Source: Telmatactis stephensoni (lineage: Eukaryota > Cnidaria > Anthozoa > Actiniaria > Isophelliidae). Taken from it: 64,000 nucleotides of DNA. The notes under the pieces were generated by a model. The model was not told where the DNA came from and ran no database searches. It saw nothing but the letters and a program-made list of their open reading frames with translations. Where the stretch lies: NCBI GenBank assembly GCA_029948255.1, contig JALIZF010001576.1:136501-200500 (forward strand), given 5' to 3'. This document shows, piece by piece, positions 10,401 to 20,246 of the stretch. The stretch's first letter is position 1, and every line of letters starts with the position of its first letter. The position numbers and the translations under genes are program-made.

Positions 10401-13400
10401 CACAAATTATACATCATCGTAGTAAGTCTTTCCTTTATTCTTACACACTTTACAACCTCCTTCCCTACGTGGCGCCTCTCGTACTTCAGTCGTCCGATCA
10501 CGTGTAGGGCAAGACTTGAAGCGCTTTCAAGTTACGAAACGCGTGGGTTTACATCCGCTGCTTTGTATCTTGCTCCTGATGAATAGTACACAAGCAGTTT
10601 CGGCGACCTTTCCGTCGGTTCCCCTTCTTGTACGAGACGCGACCACAGTCCTATCTATTTGAGATCACTTAGATTTTACTTAGATTTCCCTGTATGTTAT
10701 TCATATTCATGTTATTTTTCGATACCCACATCGATTGTTTACCTTATACCATTTATCTATACACTCTATTATTTTATGTCTGTTTTGTTTCGTGTGTCTC
10801 GCAACATCATCCCCTCTATGCACAGTTTACCTACATTCCTTACATTCCTTCCTAACCACACTACATTCCTTATCCACACACCCCTCCCCTCCCCTCCTAC
10901 TATTTTTTCTTTACACGGTTTTGCTCTCTATTATTTTTAATTTTTATTCATTTTTCTTTTTTCATTATTTTTTATGTTTTATTTATTTATTTATTTTCTC
11001 CTATTTCACTATTTTAGCTATCCACTTATCTATTTTTTGCTTCTCCTTAAAAACATATTTCCTCTTTTTCTTTTTGTTTTATCCCCCTTTTTTAGCTATT
11101 TATTTAGTTCATTTATTTTTTACTTATTTATTTTTCTTTCTATTTTTCATTCCACTTTTTTACCTATTTATTTAGTTTCTTTATGGCATACCCTATATAC
11201 ACTATACACACAATTTTTTGCATACAACCAAATGCCCTATTGAATTGCATATCCTATATAAACACAATGTTGACAAGACAATTGACGAGACAAAATCTGA
11301 AACACGTGCTGTGAATGAGAGTCGTCTTGAAAGCTTAGAACAGAATGTAGCTCAAATAAAAGAGCAGTTTTACAAGCAAACCGAGAAAATTTTGAAAATG
11401 CTGAATAACATGACAATGAACAAGGATGAAAGCGACAAATGTGAAGAAAATTCTGATAATGACAATAACGACGATGATATGATAGACAGAATGGCGCCGT
11501 CGCTAATGACTCTGACTCAAGTGACAATGAGAATATGAAATTGACAACTAAAGATACGAAAATATAGAGATTTGATTCAGAATCGTCATTGACAAACAAA
11601 GAATACAAGGATTTGAAAAGAAAATTCGACCTTCATTCACAAGCATTGTATACTGAAATTGATGATATTGAAAACGCTATAAAAGAAGCCGAAAATGATT
11701 GTATCGTGAAAGTGAACATTCGGCGACTTGAAAGGGAAGTCGAAAAATGTGAACTGATAATTGACAAAGTGATTGAAATTGAAGACGAATACCCGACTGA
11801 AATTGATGACCTTTTGCAAAAATGGAATGAAACTCCAGAAAAGATAGCAGAAAAGCTGAGAGAAAAGCAGAAGAATACTTTAAAAAATGTCGTGTGAAAG
11901 ACAAAGAAAATGAACGAAGAAGGGAAAATGTGAAATTACCGAATTATAAGGTACCAGAATTTAATGGAAGTGTTTTGCAATGGCCGACTTGGATCCAAAG
12001 TTTTACACGTGTAATTGACAACAATAAAGATTTGAACATTAGTGCTAAGTATGAGTACCTAATGGACCGGCTGAAAGGCGAAGCACGAGAAGCAGTGAGA
12101 GGGTCTGGCGGTGATGAGAAGAACTATTCTAAAGTAATGGATGCACTGAAATTGAGATATGGTGATCAACGACTGATTACAAAGAGATACCTGGAAAGTG
12201 TTGTGGCAACAAAGGAAGTAGAGAAGAAAAGTGTAACGTCAATACGAGGACTGTACAATCACCTATCAAATGCATATGGAACACTGGAATCATATAACAT
12301 TACTAAAGAATCATTCTACCTTGCAAAAAGCCTTTACCGCCTGAGTTAAAACAGGAGTGGGAAAAAGGCATAACCGTCTCAGAAGAGAAAGAAAAGGGAA
12401 TGAACAAGTAACTGTACAGGATTTTTTGACTTTTTGCTAGATGAAGTAAAAGGCTTGGAAGCCATCGATCGAGAGAATTGGTCTCAGAAACAGTGAACGT
12501 GACAAAGGAGAGAAAAGGCAAGCACACTCCAGATCCAGAAATCAACGAGATGACAAAGAAACCTTCTATGAAAGACCGCAATCTTCAGGACAAGCCCTCG
12601 TGACCAGAGTTATCCCGAGTAATTCTACGAAATTTTTATTTTGTAACAAAACTAATCACAGCAGTGTTAAGCGTCATGATGCACTAAAGAAGGATGTTGA
12701 TGAAAGATGGAGAATTGTATCTACTGCGAAAGTATGCTTTAATCACAACTCCACAAGCTCACAACTCCACAAGCTGTAAAGCACCCCCCTGTGGTCAAAA
12801 CGGATGCAATGGGAAGCATGCATCGATACTGCACAAGGAACAACGTGGCGCAGAGAAACCAGTGAACTCCATGTCAAACTTGACTTCTACTAGTACTACG
12901 GGACGTCAGAAATTGTGCCCTCTGGCTTTGGGTACTTTGATCTATGATGATAAAGAGCTACCTGTGCGTATATTCCTGGATAGTGGATCAAAGGACTCTT
13001 ACGTACTTGAGAACATTGCGGTGTCACTCGGCATGGAAAAAAAAATCACCCAGCTACAGTGTTAAAGGCCGTTGGATTTGGTGGAGTCGTTGTGCCACAA
13101 CTACCCTGCTAGCAGATTAGAAGGTAATTATAAAGGGGGACTCTGCTCGCAGGGTAGGCCACAACGTACGAAAAGAGTGAAGTTTGCTCTGTGTAGAAGA
13201 GATCGTAAACCCGGTGATGAAATAATTGAAGTTGAAGCGTGGACGAAGAAGATTTGTGACCCAGTAGAACCGATCGAGACATTAATTTTAAACAATTTGA
13301 GAAACTGAAGGGACTTCAACTTGCAGATGATTGTCCCAGAGGAGCAAAGACTGTCGACGTTTTGGTTGGAATCGATTATCTGGACCGCTTTCTTGGAAGC

Positions 13401-16400
13401 ACTAAGTTTGAAGTTGTTGACAAATTGTACACTCAAGAGACTGTCTTTGGATGGATTGTAAGAGGAATTATGCCTACAGTTTATACTAACAATGCATCTA
13501 GTGAGGAACAACTACGCACACAAACTATGTGTGTAGACACGTGTGACCTTAACGAACAATTGAAAGCATTCTGGGACTTGGAAACTATTGGAATATGTGA
13601 CCAAGTTAGTCAACTCACCATGGATGAGCAGGATGCTGTACAACAGTTCGAAGAGAAACTGAAATTCGACGAAAAGTCTGGACGATATGAGGTTGGACTG
13701 TTATGGCAAAGGACACACCCAGGATTGTCAGACAACTATGGTCAAGCATTGAAACGTTTAGAGTCTGTGGAAAGAATGTTGCAAAAGAACTCTGTTAAAC
13801 GTGAAATTTATTGCTGCACTTACATCAATGAAGGACACGCACGCGAAGTAAAGGAAGATGAAAAGGCCTCGACTGTACGATACTTACCCCATCATCCAGT
13901 GTTTAGACAGGACAAAGTTACTACGAAGTGTAGAATAGTATTTGACGCAAGTGCAAAGTCAGAAGATGGAATTTCAATTCTTTAAATGACTGTTTACTTG
14001 GGGGACCGAATATCTTACCAGATATGGTACAAGTCTTGATGAGATTTAGATGTAACAGAATTGGTCTTGCATTTGATATCAAATCGATGTTTCTGCAAAT
14101 TAAGTTACAAGAAGAGGACCAACATTTTCACCGATTTTTATGGCGAGAAATGAACAGTGACATTAAACCTACAGTATACTGTAAAACTCGAGTTACATTT
14201 GGTGTTAAGTCATCACCATTTGAAAGTGAAGCTACAGTGCATAAGCATGCAGAACTTTGTAAAAACCACTTTCCTAAAGCAGCTGCAGAAGTGAAAGAAA
14301 ATATGTACATGGATGACTATGTTGGAGGTGAAGACACTACTCAACAAGCCGCCATAGAGCTACAAAGAGACATGACTGAGATGATGAAACGAGCGGCGTT
14401 GAAATTGACAAAGTGGGCGTCCAATTCTGATGAAGTTTTGAAACACATTCCAGAGGAGGAAATCAATCCTCAACTTGTTATAGACTTTGACGATGATGAT
14501 AATGAACATTTGAACAATGATTCAACTTTGAAAACGTTGGGCGTTGTATGGGACACTTCAGATGATTGTTTGTTGTTTAAACCTCCACCAAAGAAAGTGA
14601 TTGACATGGACGTTGAAACAAAGCGAACTATGTTGTCTAAAGTAGCAACAACATTTGATCCAATGGGTCTGTAATCCCCCTTTTACTGTTCGTGCCAAGA
14701 AATTGATATATTCAAGACAGTTGGATTCGAGGTCTTCAGTGGGATGAACCTCTGCCACTTGATGTCTTCAAAGAATTTGACAAATGGAAGTCTGAACTCA
14801 TGGACTTAGACAAAATCTGCTTGCAAAGATGTTTCAAGAATGGTCTTAGTAACATTGTAGACACACAGCTTCATGGATTTTCAGATGCTAACGAAGTATG
14901 CTTTGGAGGAGCTGTTTATCTTCGCTTGAAAGATGACAAGGGCAAAGTTGAAACTCATCTTGTGGTGTCCAAGAATCGACTAGCACCTGTTAAGAAACTG
15001 ACATTACCTAGATTAGAACTGTGTGGAGCTTTAGTGATGACACGTTTAATGTTGTATGTGAATTAAAGAGGCACTTCGACTTGATATATATCGAATTGTT
15101 TGCTGGACTGACAGTCTGTATGATTGATTTGAATTGGATCCAAAAGCATGCTGGCTATTGCACAGCATGAAATGCTGTATTTACACTTCTTTACGTAAGT
15201 CCTAAAGGTGCGTAAAGATTGATGGATATTTACCGTTATATTTACGGAGGAGCGTAAAGGTGCGAAAAGATCGTAAAGAAACGTAAAGATACAGTAAAGG
15301 AACGTAAAAATATTGTTGTTATAAAGTTGCCTTAAACAGGTCATAAAGATCCGTAAATATTCCGTCGTAAAGCTCACCGTAAAGGTGCGAAAAGACCGTA
15401 AAAACACGTAAAGAAACGTAAAGGCACGTAAAAATAAAGGTATTGTAAAGTTGCCTTAAACAAGTCATAAAGATCCGTAAATACTCCGTCGTAAAGTTTG
15501 CCGTAAAGGTTCGAGAAGACCGTAAAGACATGTAAAGAAAAGCAAAACTATGTAAAAATCTTGGTATGTACACTGCAAAAATTTTATTTTTAGAATGGGT
15601 TAGTTTAATTCTTTCTTTGAGTAAAAGTCGGCTATCACCCAATACTGATTGAGTAAAACTTACTATCTACCCAATTTTTTTCTTTGAGTAAAATAAGTCA
15701 GCTTTTACTCAATATATTGAGTACAGTCTACTCAAAAACTGGTCAGGAATACGTTATCTTCGACTATGATTGTTACAGTAGTCAGGAAATCGTCACGATC
15801 AACACGTATTTTTAACAGATACGTTTATTCTGGGCTTTATGCTTTTGCTAAAGGATTGCTAATATTGTTTACGGTTCTACTTGTTAGGATCCACTCTATT
15901 AACTTTGTTAGGATCTGTTATAGTCTTATGTGGTTGAAAAAGCATTACATTAGATTTTAAATATCAAAGCTGCCTTTAGGTCACTTTAGGGCCGCTAAAT
16001 TTTACAGATGATTATGTCGATTACTTCAAGAACTCAATAACAAATCTGGAACGAATCAATTTTAATTAATTATAACACGATCACCGGAAGTATTTACCAA
16101 AGCTGACCAATCATGACGCGCCATTTGATATTTGAACTCTTGCCGCTCAATTACAAATTCGTTGATGTTCGTTATGGTTGTTGAACACGCGTGAATTCTA
16201 TGAAGTTTGTCTCGATAAATATGCCCTCTATTGCCTCAAAGATCTTCAGCTTGTTGCTCGATTCAATGAAAGATACAAAGAAAAACTTTTACTTAAAAAT
16301 ATTGGCCGAGAAGAAACTGATAGAACAGCTTAAAAGCTAACATTGTGACTGGGATTTAAGCTTATGTTCTGATGCTTGGCGCCATACATTTAACCGATCT

Positions 16401-18288
16401 CCAATCGATTCTAAAGCTAAAATAACTTTTTGGTAAGTAGCATTTGTTGAAATTTATATTTTAAAAGAAAGCTATAGTGTTATGACGCGTTGTCAGTCCG
16501 TTTCTATGGAAGATTTGACTCGCGCGAGATCGAAATGAGCGAAATTGAGCAGTTGATTCATATGAGTCGAGAGCGCGTTTATCTTCGTGGTGAATTAGCA
16601 TCAAAAGAAGTGGATATAATTAAAAGTTTCTTATGTGATTGTTTCTAGGATGCTAAAGACCATTCGAAGGTCTTTGACCGTCTGCGAAGCTTACTGTTTC
16701 CGTCTCCAGTTTACAAGCAAGTAAATGACCTAATGTCGCGCTACGATACCTTAATTCTAGTGTAATGGACTGCTAAGACTAGATCATGCTGTATTGGATA
16801 CGTTGAAACAGAGTATTTTATGTATATTTTGATATTCAAATATTTTAAATATATTTAGAGATTTTGAAATGTAATTTCACTAAGAAGGTTACTGTTTTTT
16901 GAATAAAATATATTTACTCTTTAAATCGTTTTATATCTATGATATGAACAAGCTTCTCAAAATGTAGGATTTGGAGGTCATTACATTTGCTTTAGAGCGC
17001 TAACACTAAAACCATGAAACAACCTAGCAAATAGTAGCAAAGTTCTTTGTTCTCCATAGTTTAATTAGAAGTGCGCGTAAATGTAGCTTTGGGGATTTTT
17101 ACGATTAAAAATGTACGCGTGAAAGTCGGTTTTCGTATCTTTACGATGACTACTGTACGCATAAATAGTGATTTTGCGCATCTTTTCCATCACGAATATA
17201 CCCGTAAATACTGGTTTTGCGCATCTTTTCCATCACGAATATACCCGTAAAGATTGCTTTTGCGCATCTTTACGATGGCGATTGTACGCGTAAATACTGG
17301 TTTTGCGCATCTTTTCCATCACGAATATACCCGTAAAGATTGCTTTTGCGCATCTTTACGATGACGATTATATGCGTTAAGGTGAGATTTACGGATCTTT
17401 TGAGCTCCGTAAATATACCGGTAAATTATGTCTGTACCGGCACCTTTACAATCACCGTGATAGTACCGTAAATACAATCTTTACGCACTTGTAAATAATG
17501 CCGTAAAGAGGCGTAAACTATTTCTTTACGGAACCTTTGTGGATTCTTTACGGACACGTAAATACGGCTTTTCATGCTGTGAATTGGAAGAACTTTGTTG
17601 CAAATCGAGTACAAGAAATCCAGGACAAACTAGATCCAAGCCTGTGGCATCATGTTGCTCGATTCTCAATTCTAGAAAATTCCGAAATAGAAATGATTTA
17701 TCTTCTTGTAGTAGCGTTCATCATCAAGCTATATGCCCAAAGATGTACAATATTTAACTAAACACTATATATACGTGGGGACGACTATAAATAGGTATAT
17801 ATAATTCCTCGGGAATTTTGAGCTGTGAGCGAGCGAAAACCCTGCTTGAACAATGACGTCATAAGTTCGACTTCTATAGTAAGGGCATCTCTACAATATG
17901 TTCTCATTAGATAGGTTTTCTATACCCATATTCCGAACTGAAACTGAGAGTGGTCAATTGGCTGAAATGGGAAAATTCCACTAATTCTCTTTTGAAAAGG
18001 GGGTATATTTAAAAACTACAGCCTTGAGCTAGATGGTGATCATGATATGAACAATTTTTTTGCTTTTCAATGTTTTCATATCTTGCTCTACGATATTCGT
18101 ATTTAATTTTGTCTTATTGCTCTTTTTAGGCTGAGATCAATATGTATAAAGGAAAATATGAAGAGGCCAAGAAATCGAGGAAAGAGGCAATGGGGGCCTG
18201 CATTGTTGCTTTTGTTGTCGGAATGATATTGATTATTGTATTCGTTGTAAGGCACACGAGTGGCAACACATTAGTGTTTTGTAATTGA
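7280..18288 (+). CDS. CD225/dispanin-like membrane protein gene (3' part)
   Basis: Three exons join in frame: 7280-7461, 8387-8491 and 18130-18288 (TGA at 18286). The product has a Q-P-G-Y-P-V-V repeat region, then a hydrophobic segment with the CD225 signature (PDIVFCCALFVTLCCCPLIG), then a Lys/Glu-rich loop (NMYKGKYEEAKKSRKEAMG), and a second hydrophobic helix (ACIVAFVVGMILIIVFVV) with a short tail. This order (Pro/Tyr-rich N-terminus, Cys-rich intramembrane helix, cytosolic loop with Tyr/Ala/Lys, C-terminal helix) is that of dispanins, the family of IFITM and PRRT proteins, which sit in plasma or endosomal membranes. The cysteines beside the first helix are the family's usual palmitoylation sites. 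The start exon was not found; the first recognised exon begins in phase 1, so at least one coding exon lies upstream. The last intron is 9.6 kb because of a same-strand BEL/Pao insertion. Confidence 0.75.
7462..8386 (+). other. Intron between CD225 exons
   Basis: A non-coding 925-bp intron. It includes a stretch near 7965-8090 starting TTAAGGTGGCTCGACATAG that resembles the end of a TTAA-type DNA element, but no partner end was identified. Confidence 0.5.
8387..8491 (+). CDS. CD225 gene, exon with first membrane helix
   Basis: The acceptor is AATATTTTAG, and the donor GTAAGT starts at 8492. Both ends are phase 0. The 35 codons include PDIVFCCALFVTLCCCPLIG and end AIKEAHD, matching the intramembrane half of the CD225 domain. 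Confidence 0.8.
8588..8755 (+). repeat. Probable 5' LTR of decayed BEL/Pao
   Basis: It starts TGTTACAGCCC and ends GAGACAAAACA, with AATAAA at 8726-8731, and is followed at once by a plausible primer-binding site. Only one copy is found in the window, so the boundaries come from TG..CA ends and the primer site, not from a matching LTR. Confidence 0.5.
8757..8774 (+). promoter_or_regulatory. Primer-binding site of decayed BEL/Pao
   Basis: TGGTAGCAGAGCGAGGTT directly follows the LTR end. The TGG start, one base after the terminal CA, fits a site complementary to a tRNA 3' end. The tRNA was not identified. Confidence 0.45.
8802..9050 (+). pseudogene. BEL/Pao gag, 5' fragment
   Basis: The frame opens at ATG 8802 (MATKSLEDSSTSGDFEF) and soon meets frame breaks; the text around 8930-9050 still reads as charged, helix-forming gag N-terminus. 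It is cut at about 9050 by the long-TIR element. The rest of gag resumes at about 11270. Confidence 0.5.
9055..11268. mobile_element. 2.2 kb long-TIR element inserted in BEL gag
   Basis: Arms of roughly 770-790 bp (9055-9842 and 10500-11268) are inverted copies. The outer blocks around ATATAGGATATGCAATTCAA and the inner blocks around GTGGGTTTACATCCGCTGC match closely. The left arm is strikingly purine-rich on the + strand and the right arm pyrimidine-rich. The roughly 660-bp centre holds two direct copies of a CCCACCTACCCACACC-containing unit (9846 and 10073). No transposase is seen; open frames in the pyrimidine-rich arm are compositional. GTTG at 9051 and 11269 may be a target duplication but the ends are ambiguous. 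Confidence 0.7.
9846..10175 (+). repeat. CA/CCCA-rich direct duplication
   Basis: Two copies of an approximately 100-bp unit (GCCGACTACCCACCTACCCA ... ACCATACTACCCTCACAGGC) start at 9846 and 10068. They are separated by a (CA)n tract and form the spacer of the long-TIR element. Confidence 0.65.
11270..12600 (+). pseudogene. BEL/Pao gag, main fragment
   Basis: The coiled-coil region (11280-11900) passes through several frame changes. The DUF1759 core at 11894-12349 includes VPEFNGSVLQWPTWIQSF, YLMDRLKGEAREAV and ALKLRYGDQRLI, typical of BEL gag. The frame breaks at about 12345. Known role: particle-forming protein. This copy cannot make an intact product. Confidence 0.7.
12694..13330 (+). pseudogene. 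BEL/Pao protease region, interrupted
   Basis: LALGTLIYDDKELPVRIFLDSGSKDSYV carries the D-S-G aspartic protease motif, about 12930-13010, with a Cys/His-rich stretch before it that may be a knuckle remnant. A 56-bp MITE at 13102-13157 breaks the frame. The coding text resumes after the MITE. Confidence 0.6.
13102..13157 (+). mobile_element. 56-bp MITE with 8-bp target duplication
   Basis: The unit starts TACCCTGCTAGCAG and ends CTGCTCGCAGGGTAG, and is flanked by GCCACAAC at 13094-13101 and 13158-13165. An 8-bp duplication is the hAT signature. It is a shortened copy of the GCAGAGTC module seen at 1708 and 2390. Confidence 0.75.
13316..15156 (+). pseudogene. BEL/Pao reverse transcriptase and RNase H, part 1
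   Basis: The linker to RT (VLVGIDYLDRFLG, AFWDLETIGI) leads into the RT start (VRYLPHHPVFRQDKVTTKCR) and a frame change near 13980. The palm follows (LAFDIKSMFLQIKL, and YMDDYVGGED at about 14306), then another frame change near 14670, then RNase H-like text (LHGFSDANEVCFGGAVYL, LPRLELCGALV). The catalytic YMDD is kept, but at least two frameshifts make the copy defective. It is cut at 15160 by the CGTAAAG-rich element. Confidence 0.75.
15321..15560 (+). repeat. 124-bp tandem duplication in left CGTAAAG arm
   Basis: Two successive units begin RTAAAGTTGCCTTAAACA (15321 and 15445) and share CATAAAGATCCGTAAATA, CCGTCGTAAAG and GAAAAGACCGTAAA. Each contains about ten GTAAA cores. This is local amplification inside the arm. 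Confidence 0.75.
15568..15745 (+). repeat. GAGTAAA-rich element end nested in CGTAAAG element
   Basis: It starts CACTGCAAAAATTTTATTTT, like the CACTGTAAAAA-type terminus at 3237. The next 150 bp repeats GAGTAAA/TTTACTC with ACCCA blocks. The second end was not found, so this may be a fragment. Confidence 0.45.
16200..16340 (+). CDS. Unrecognised 46-codon frame inside CGTAAAG element
   Basis: ATG at 16200 to TAA at 16338 gives a basic, helix-prone peptide (MKFVSINMPSIASKIFSLLL...). An overlapping frame starting GAATTC also stays open for 47 codons (YEVCLDKYALYCLKDLQL...). No family is recognised, and which frame, if any, is used is unclear. Base composition is less AT-rich than the arms, suggesting captured or formerly coding sequence. 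Confidence 0.2.
   Translation: MKFVSINMPSIASKIFSLLLDSMKDTKKNFYLKILAEKKLIEQLKS
16535..16765 (+). CDS. Unrecognised 76-codon frame with one in-frame TAG
   Basis: ATG 16535 opens MSEIEQLIHMSRERVYLRGE..., reaches TAG at 16646-16648, and the same frame continues for 38 more codons (DAKDHSKVFDRLRSLLF...) to TAA at 16763. The TAG sits in GATTGTTTCTAG, which is also a plausible splice acceptor, and a GTAAGT donor lies at 16432. The downstream half could therefore be an exon. No family is recognised. This may be a captured host fragment or an element-specific gene. Confidence 0.25.
17090..17570 (-). repeat. Right CGTAAAG arm with 57-bp tandem units
   Basis: Repeated units read TTTTGCGCATCTTTTCCATC-ACGAATATACCCGTAAA, starting near 17171, 17217 and 17302. 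They alternate with TTTTGCGCATCTTTACGATG-type units. On the minus strand the motifs face the same way relative to the element end as in the left arm. Confidence 0.7.
17587..17757 (+). pseudogene. BEL/Pao RNase H, part 2
   Basis: KNFVANRVQEIQDKLDPSLW continues the RNase H end of the polymerase directly after the inserted element. The coding likeness fades within 60 bases, and no integrase or 3' LTR follows. The retrotransposon is therefore 3'-truncated here. Confidence 0.65.
18130..18288 (+). CDS. CD225 gene, terminal exon
   Basis: The acceptor is TTGCTCTTTTTAG, phase 0, with stop TGA at 18286-18288. It encodes the charged loop and the final membrane helix (GACIVAFVVGMILIIVFVV) with a 13-residue tail. 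Content and phase fit the exon at 8387 exactly although 9.6 kb lies between. Confidence 0.8.
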   Translation, partial: AEINMYKGKYEEAKKSRKEAMGACIVAFVVGMILIIVFVVRHTSGNTLVFCN

Positions 18289-19715
18289 AAATAACAGCAG
18301 CGCAATTAATCTTTTTGACCCCTAAGGTATATAAATATAGATATATAAGTAAAAAAGTAACGAAGAAATTATAATTATCGACTAGCCTTGTTGACATTTT
18401 TTCAAGTTCCCTAGTATCAGGGCTTCATGAAAAAATATCAGCCTGCCAGGCTTTTTGATAATTCAGTTTGGTACTTTTGATGTATATTTATATACTTTGG
18501 GGATCAAACGTTTTTGTGGTTGTTGTTGTTGTTGTTTTTGTTTGTTTGTTTGGGTTTTGATTACCAGCCTCAATTCCGATGAAGCTCGACAACCTAGACT
18601 TCAGCAACATTGTACTTTTCCTCGCCATATTCAATTTACTGGTCCCTTCGACGTGGACCAACCATTTAACCCTTTATAAGATGCCCCATTTCATATACCT
18701 CCAGTGTTATAATGGACCATGGTACATAGTATAGCATACTGACCATATATTATATTAGTACATACCAACTTCACAACCTCATAAGATCTTTTAGCTCGCA
18801 ATCTCGGAATACTGAGACCATATCTACTTCCCAAGCTCGGATACTGAGCTTTCCAACAAAATGGAAAAAGCTACAACAAAATCATAACAGTCGAACAGAA
18901 CAGAACTGACAGTCGATCTCTATAGAAAAAGTTTGCTTCCAGTTTTTATTTTTTTCCTTCTTGAACACTTGTTTGCAAGGATTAAAAGCTGTCCTCTGTA
19001 AGATAAAAATATGTTGACGTTTTTAATAATAATGTACGTAGTCTCATTATGAATCCTATAGTTTTTGGTTGTGAAGTTGCCGTTATATACTAAAACAATA
19101 TATTCTCTTAAGTGCACTGTGGGTAAATAGCGAGTTTTAGAAATATTTTTCTACCGCCATTCACCGGCAGTGAAGAAAATAATTGTTAAGTATACCATAC
19201 TGATGACAGTGAACTATTATCAGTATATTCTTAGCTGCATCACCCTTGCAAATCATTTTCTTATAGATAGTTGACATATATACAATCGATCTGTAGTTTG
19301 CACTGTATATTCAACAAAAGCCCTCTAAGAGGTCATGTGGTTGCTGGAACAAGGCTCTTAAGGCAATAAATAATAAATTACAACTAAAAAATCTTAAGTA
19401 ATGGATTTGAGTTTATTCTTATAATGCAGTAGTCAATTGAATGGTCATTTTTCTCCACTGAAAAAAAAACTTTTATGATTTCATTCTCTTTTCTCAGGGA
19501 TGGAAGCATTTGATCTCCTCCATTAGGGTATGGGAAGTTTGAGTATTTAACCCAGGGGTAACCCCCCCCCCCCCCCTGATCTGCCCTTGATTATAGACAT
19601 GTATAGATTCCATACCTAAAAGTCAAGTAGACACAAAAGAAAATTTCAATTGGTAAACTGGGAACAATGCAAAAATTGTCAATTAAGTAATCTAATAGCA
19701 ATTAATTTAAAAAGC
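18289..19715. other. Non-coding stretch after the CD225 gene
   Basis: It contains the 3' UTR of the CD225 gene, a (GTT)n/(GTTT)n run at 18515-18555 and a C homopolymer at about 19562-19577. No further gene is seen. A clear poly(A) signal close to the stop is not obvious; AATAAA-like text occurs near 19366. Confidence 0.4.
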
Positions 19716-19836
19716 AGCCTGCATAGCAGACCCTCAAGGGGACTGGTGATATGGGGAAAGGCACCCTCTCTTCTCCCTCCTCCTCCCTCCCATTTCCCCT
19801 CGCCCTCAGTCACCTAGAGGGTCTGCTATGCTGGCT
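19716..19836. repeat. Small MITE with 20-bp inverted ends
   Basis: AGCCTGCATAGCAGACCCTC at the left is matched inverted by GAGGGTCTGCTATGCTGGCT at the right (one mismatch), around a pyrimidine-rich centre. No coding capacity. Confidence 0.7.
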
Positions 19837-19951
19837 ATTGAGAAAGTTTAAATTCAATCCTGACTAAACACACAATCATTGTTTAAATTCAAAATGATTT
19901 GCTACTGAATGGTTTTACCTGTTAAGATGACAAAACTATTCATATACATTT

Positions 19952-20246
19952 ACACCCAATTTCAAAATTACGCGACCTAGTGGCGATGCATGGCTTGTCT
20001 GGATTTTAAGCTTCTGTCAATCAAATTGTAACGACTAGACTTTGTAAAATTTTAGCTTTCTAAATTCATAAACAAAGCAAACTTGAATTTATTGACAGAA
20101 CATTTAGTATTTTCCGACTTTTGATGTAAATTTAAGCTTGCTTCAGGGAGAGCGAATAGTCGGAGCTTTGATTGACGGTAGTCAAAACACTGAAAAAGCC
20201 ATTCAAGTGTCGTCTGCAAAGGTCGCGTAATTTTGAAAATAGGTGT
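19952..20246. repeat. 295-bp MITE with TA-type ends
   Basis: ACACCCAATTTCAAAATTAC GCGACC and its inverse form 26-bp terminal repeats. TA dinucleotides sit at both edges, as in Tc1/mariner-like MITEs. No coding capacity. Confidence 0.7.

Larger units (their letters stand above)
15161..17582. mobile_element. CGTAAAG-saturated TIR element in BEL RNase H
   Basis: The ends are CACAGCATGAAA and its inverse TTTCATGCTGTG(A), followed inward by TGCTGTATTTAC/GTAAATACGGC. The flanks carry ATTG at 15157-15160 and 17583-17586, and removing the element with one ATTG restores the interrupted RNase H reading frame. The left arm (15180-15550) is packed with CGTAAAG on the + strand, and the right arm (17090-17570) with the inverse. 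No recognisable transposase is present. The centre holds short coding-like frames of unknown function. Confidence 0.75.
8588..17757 (+). mobile_element. Decayed BEL/Pao retrotransposon with nested insertions
   Basis: Recognisable in order are a short 5' LTR, a primer-binding site, gag (DUF1759 core), an aspartic protease-like segment, reverse transcriptase with YMDD and part of RNase H. Integrase and the 3' LTR are not seen. Later insertions split it at 9055-11268, 13102-13157 and 15161-17582. Several frame breaks add to the decay. It lies in the last CD225 intron in the same orientation as the gene. Confidence 0.8.
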
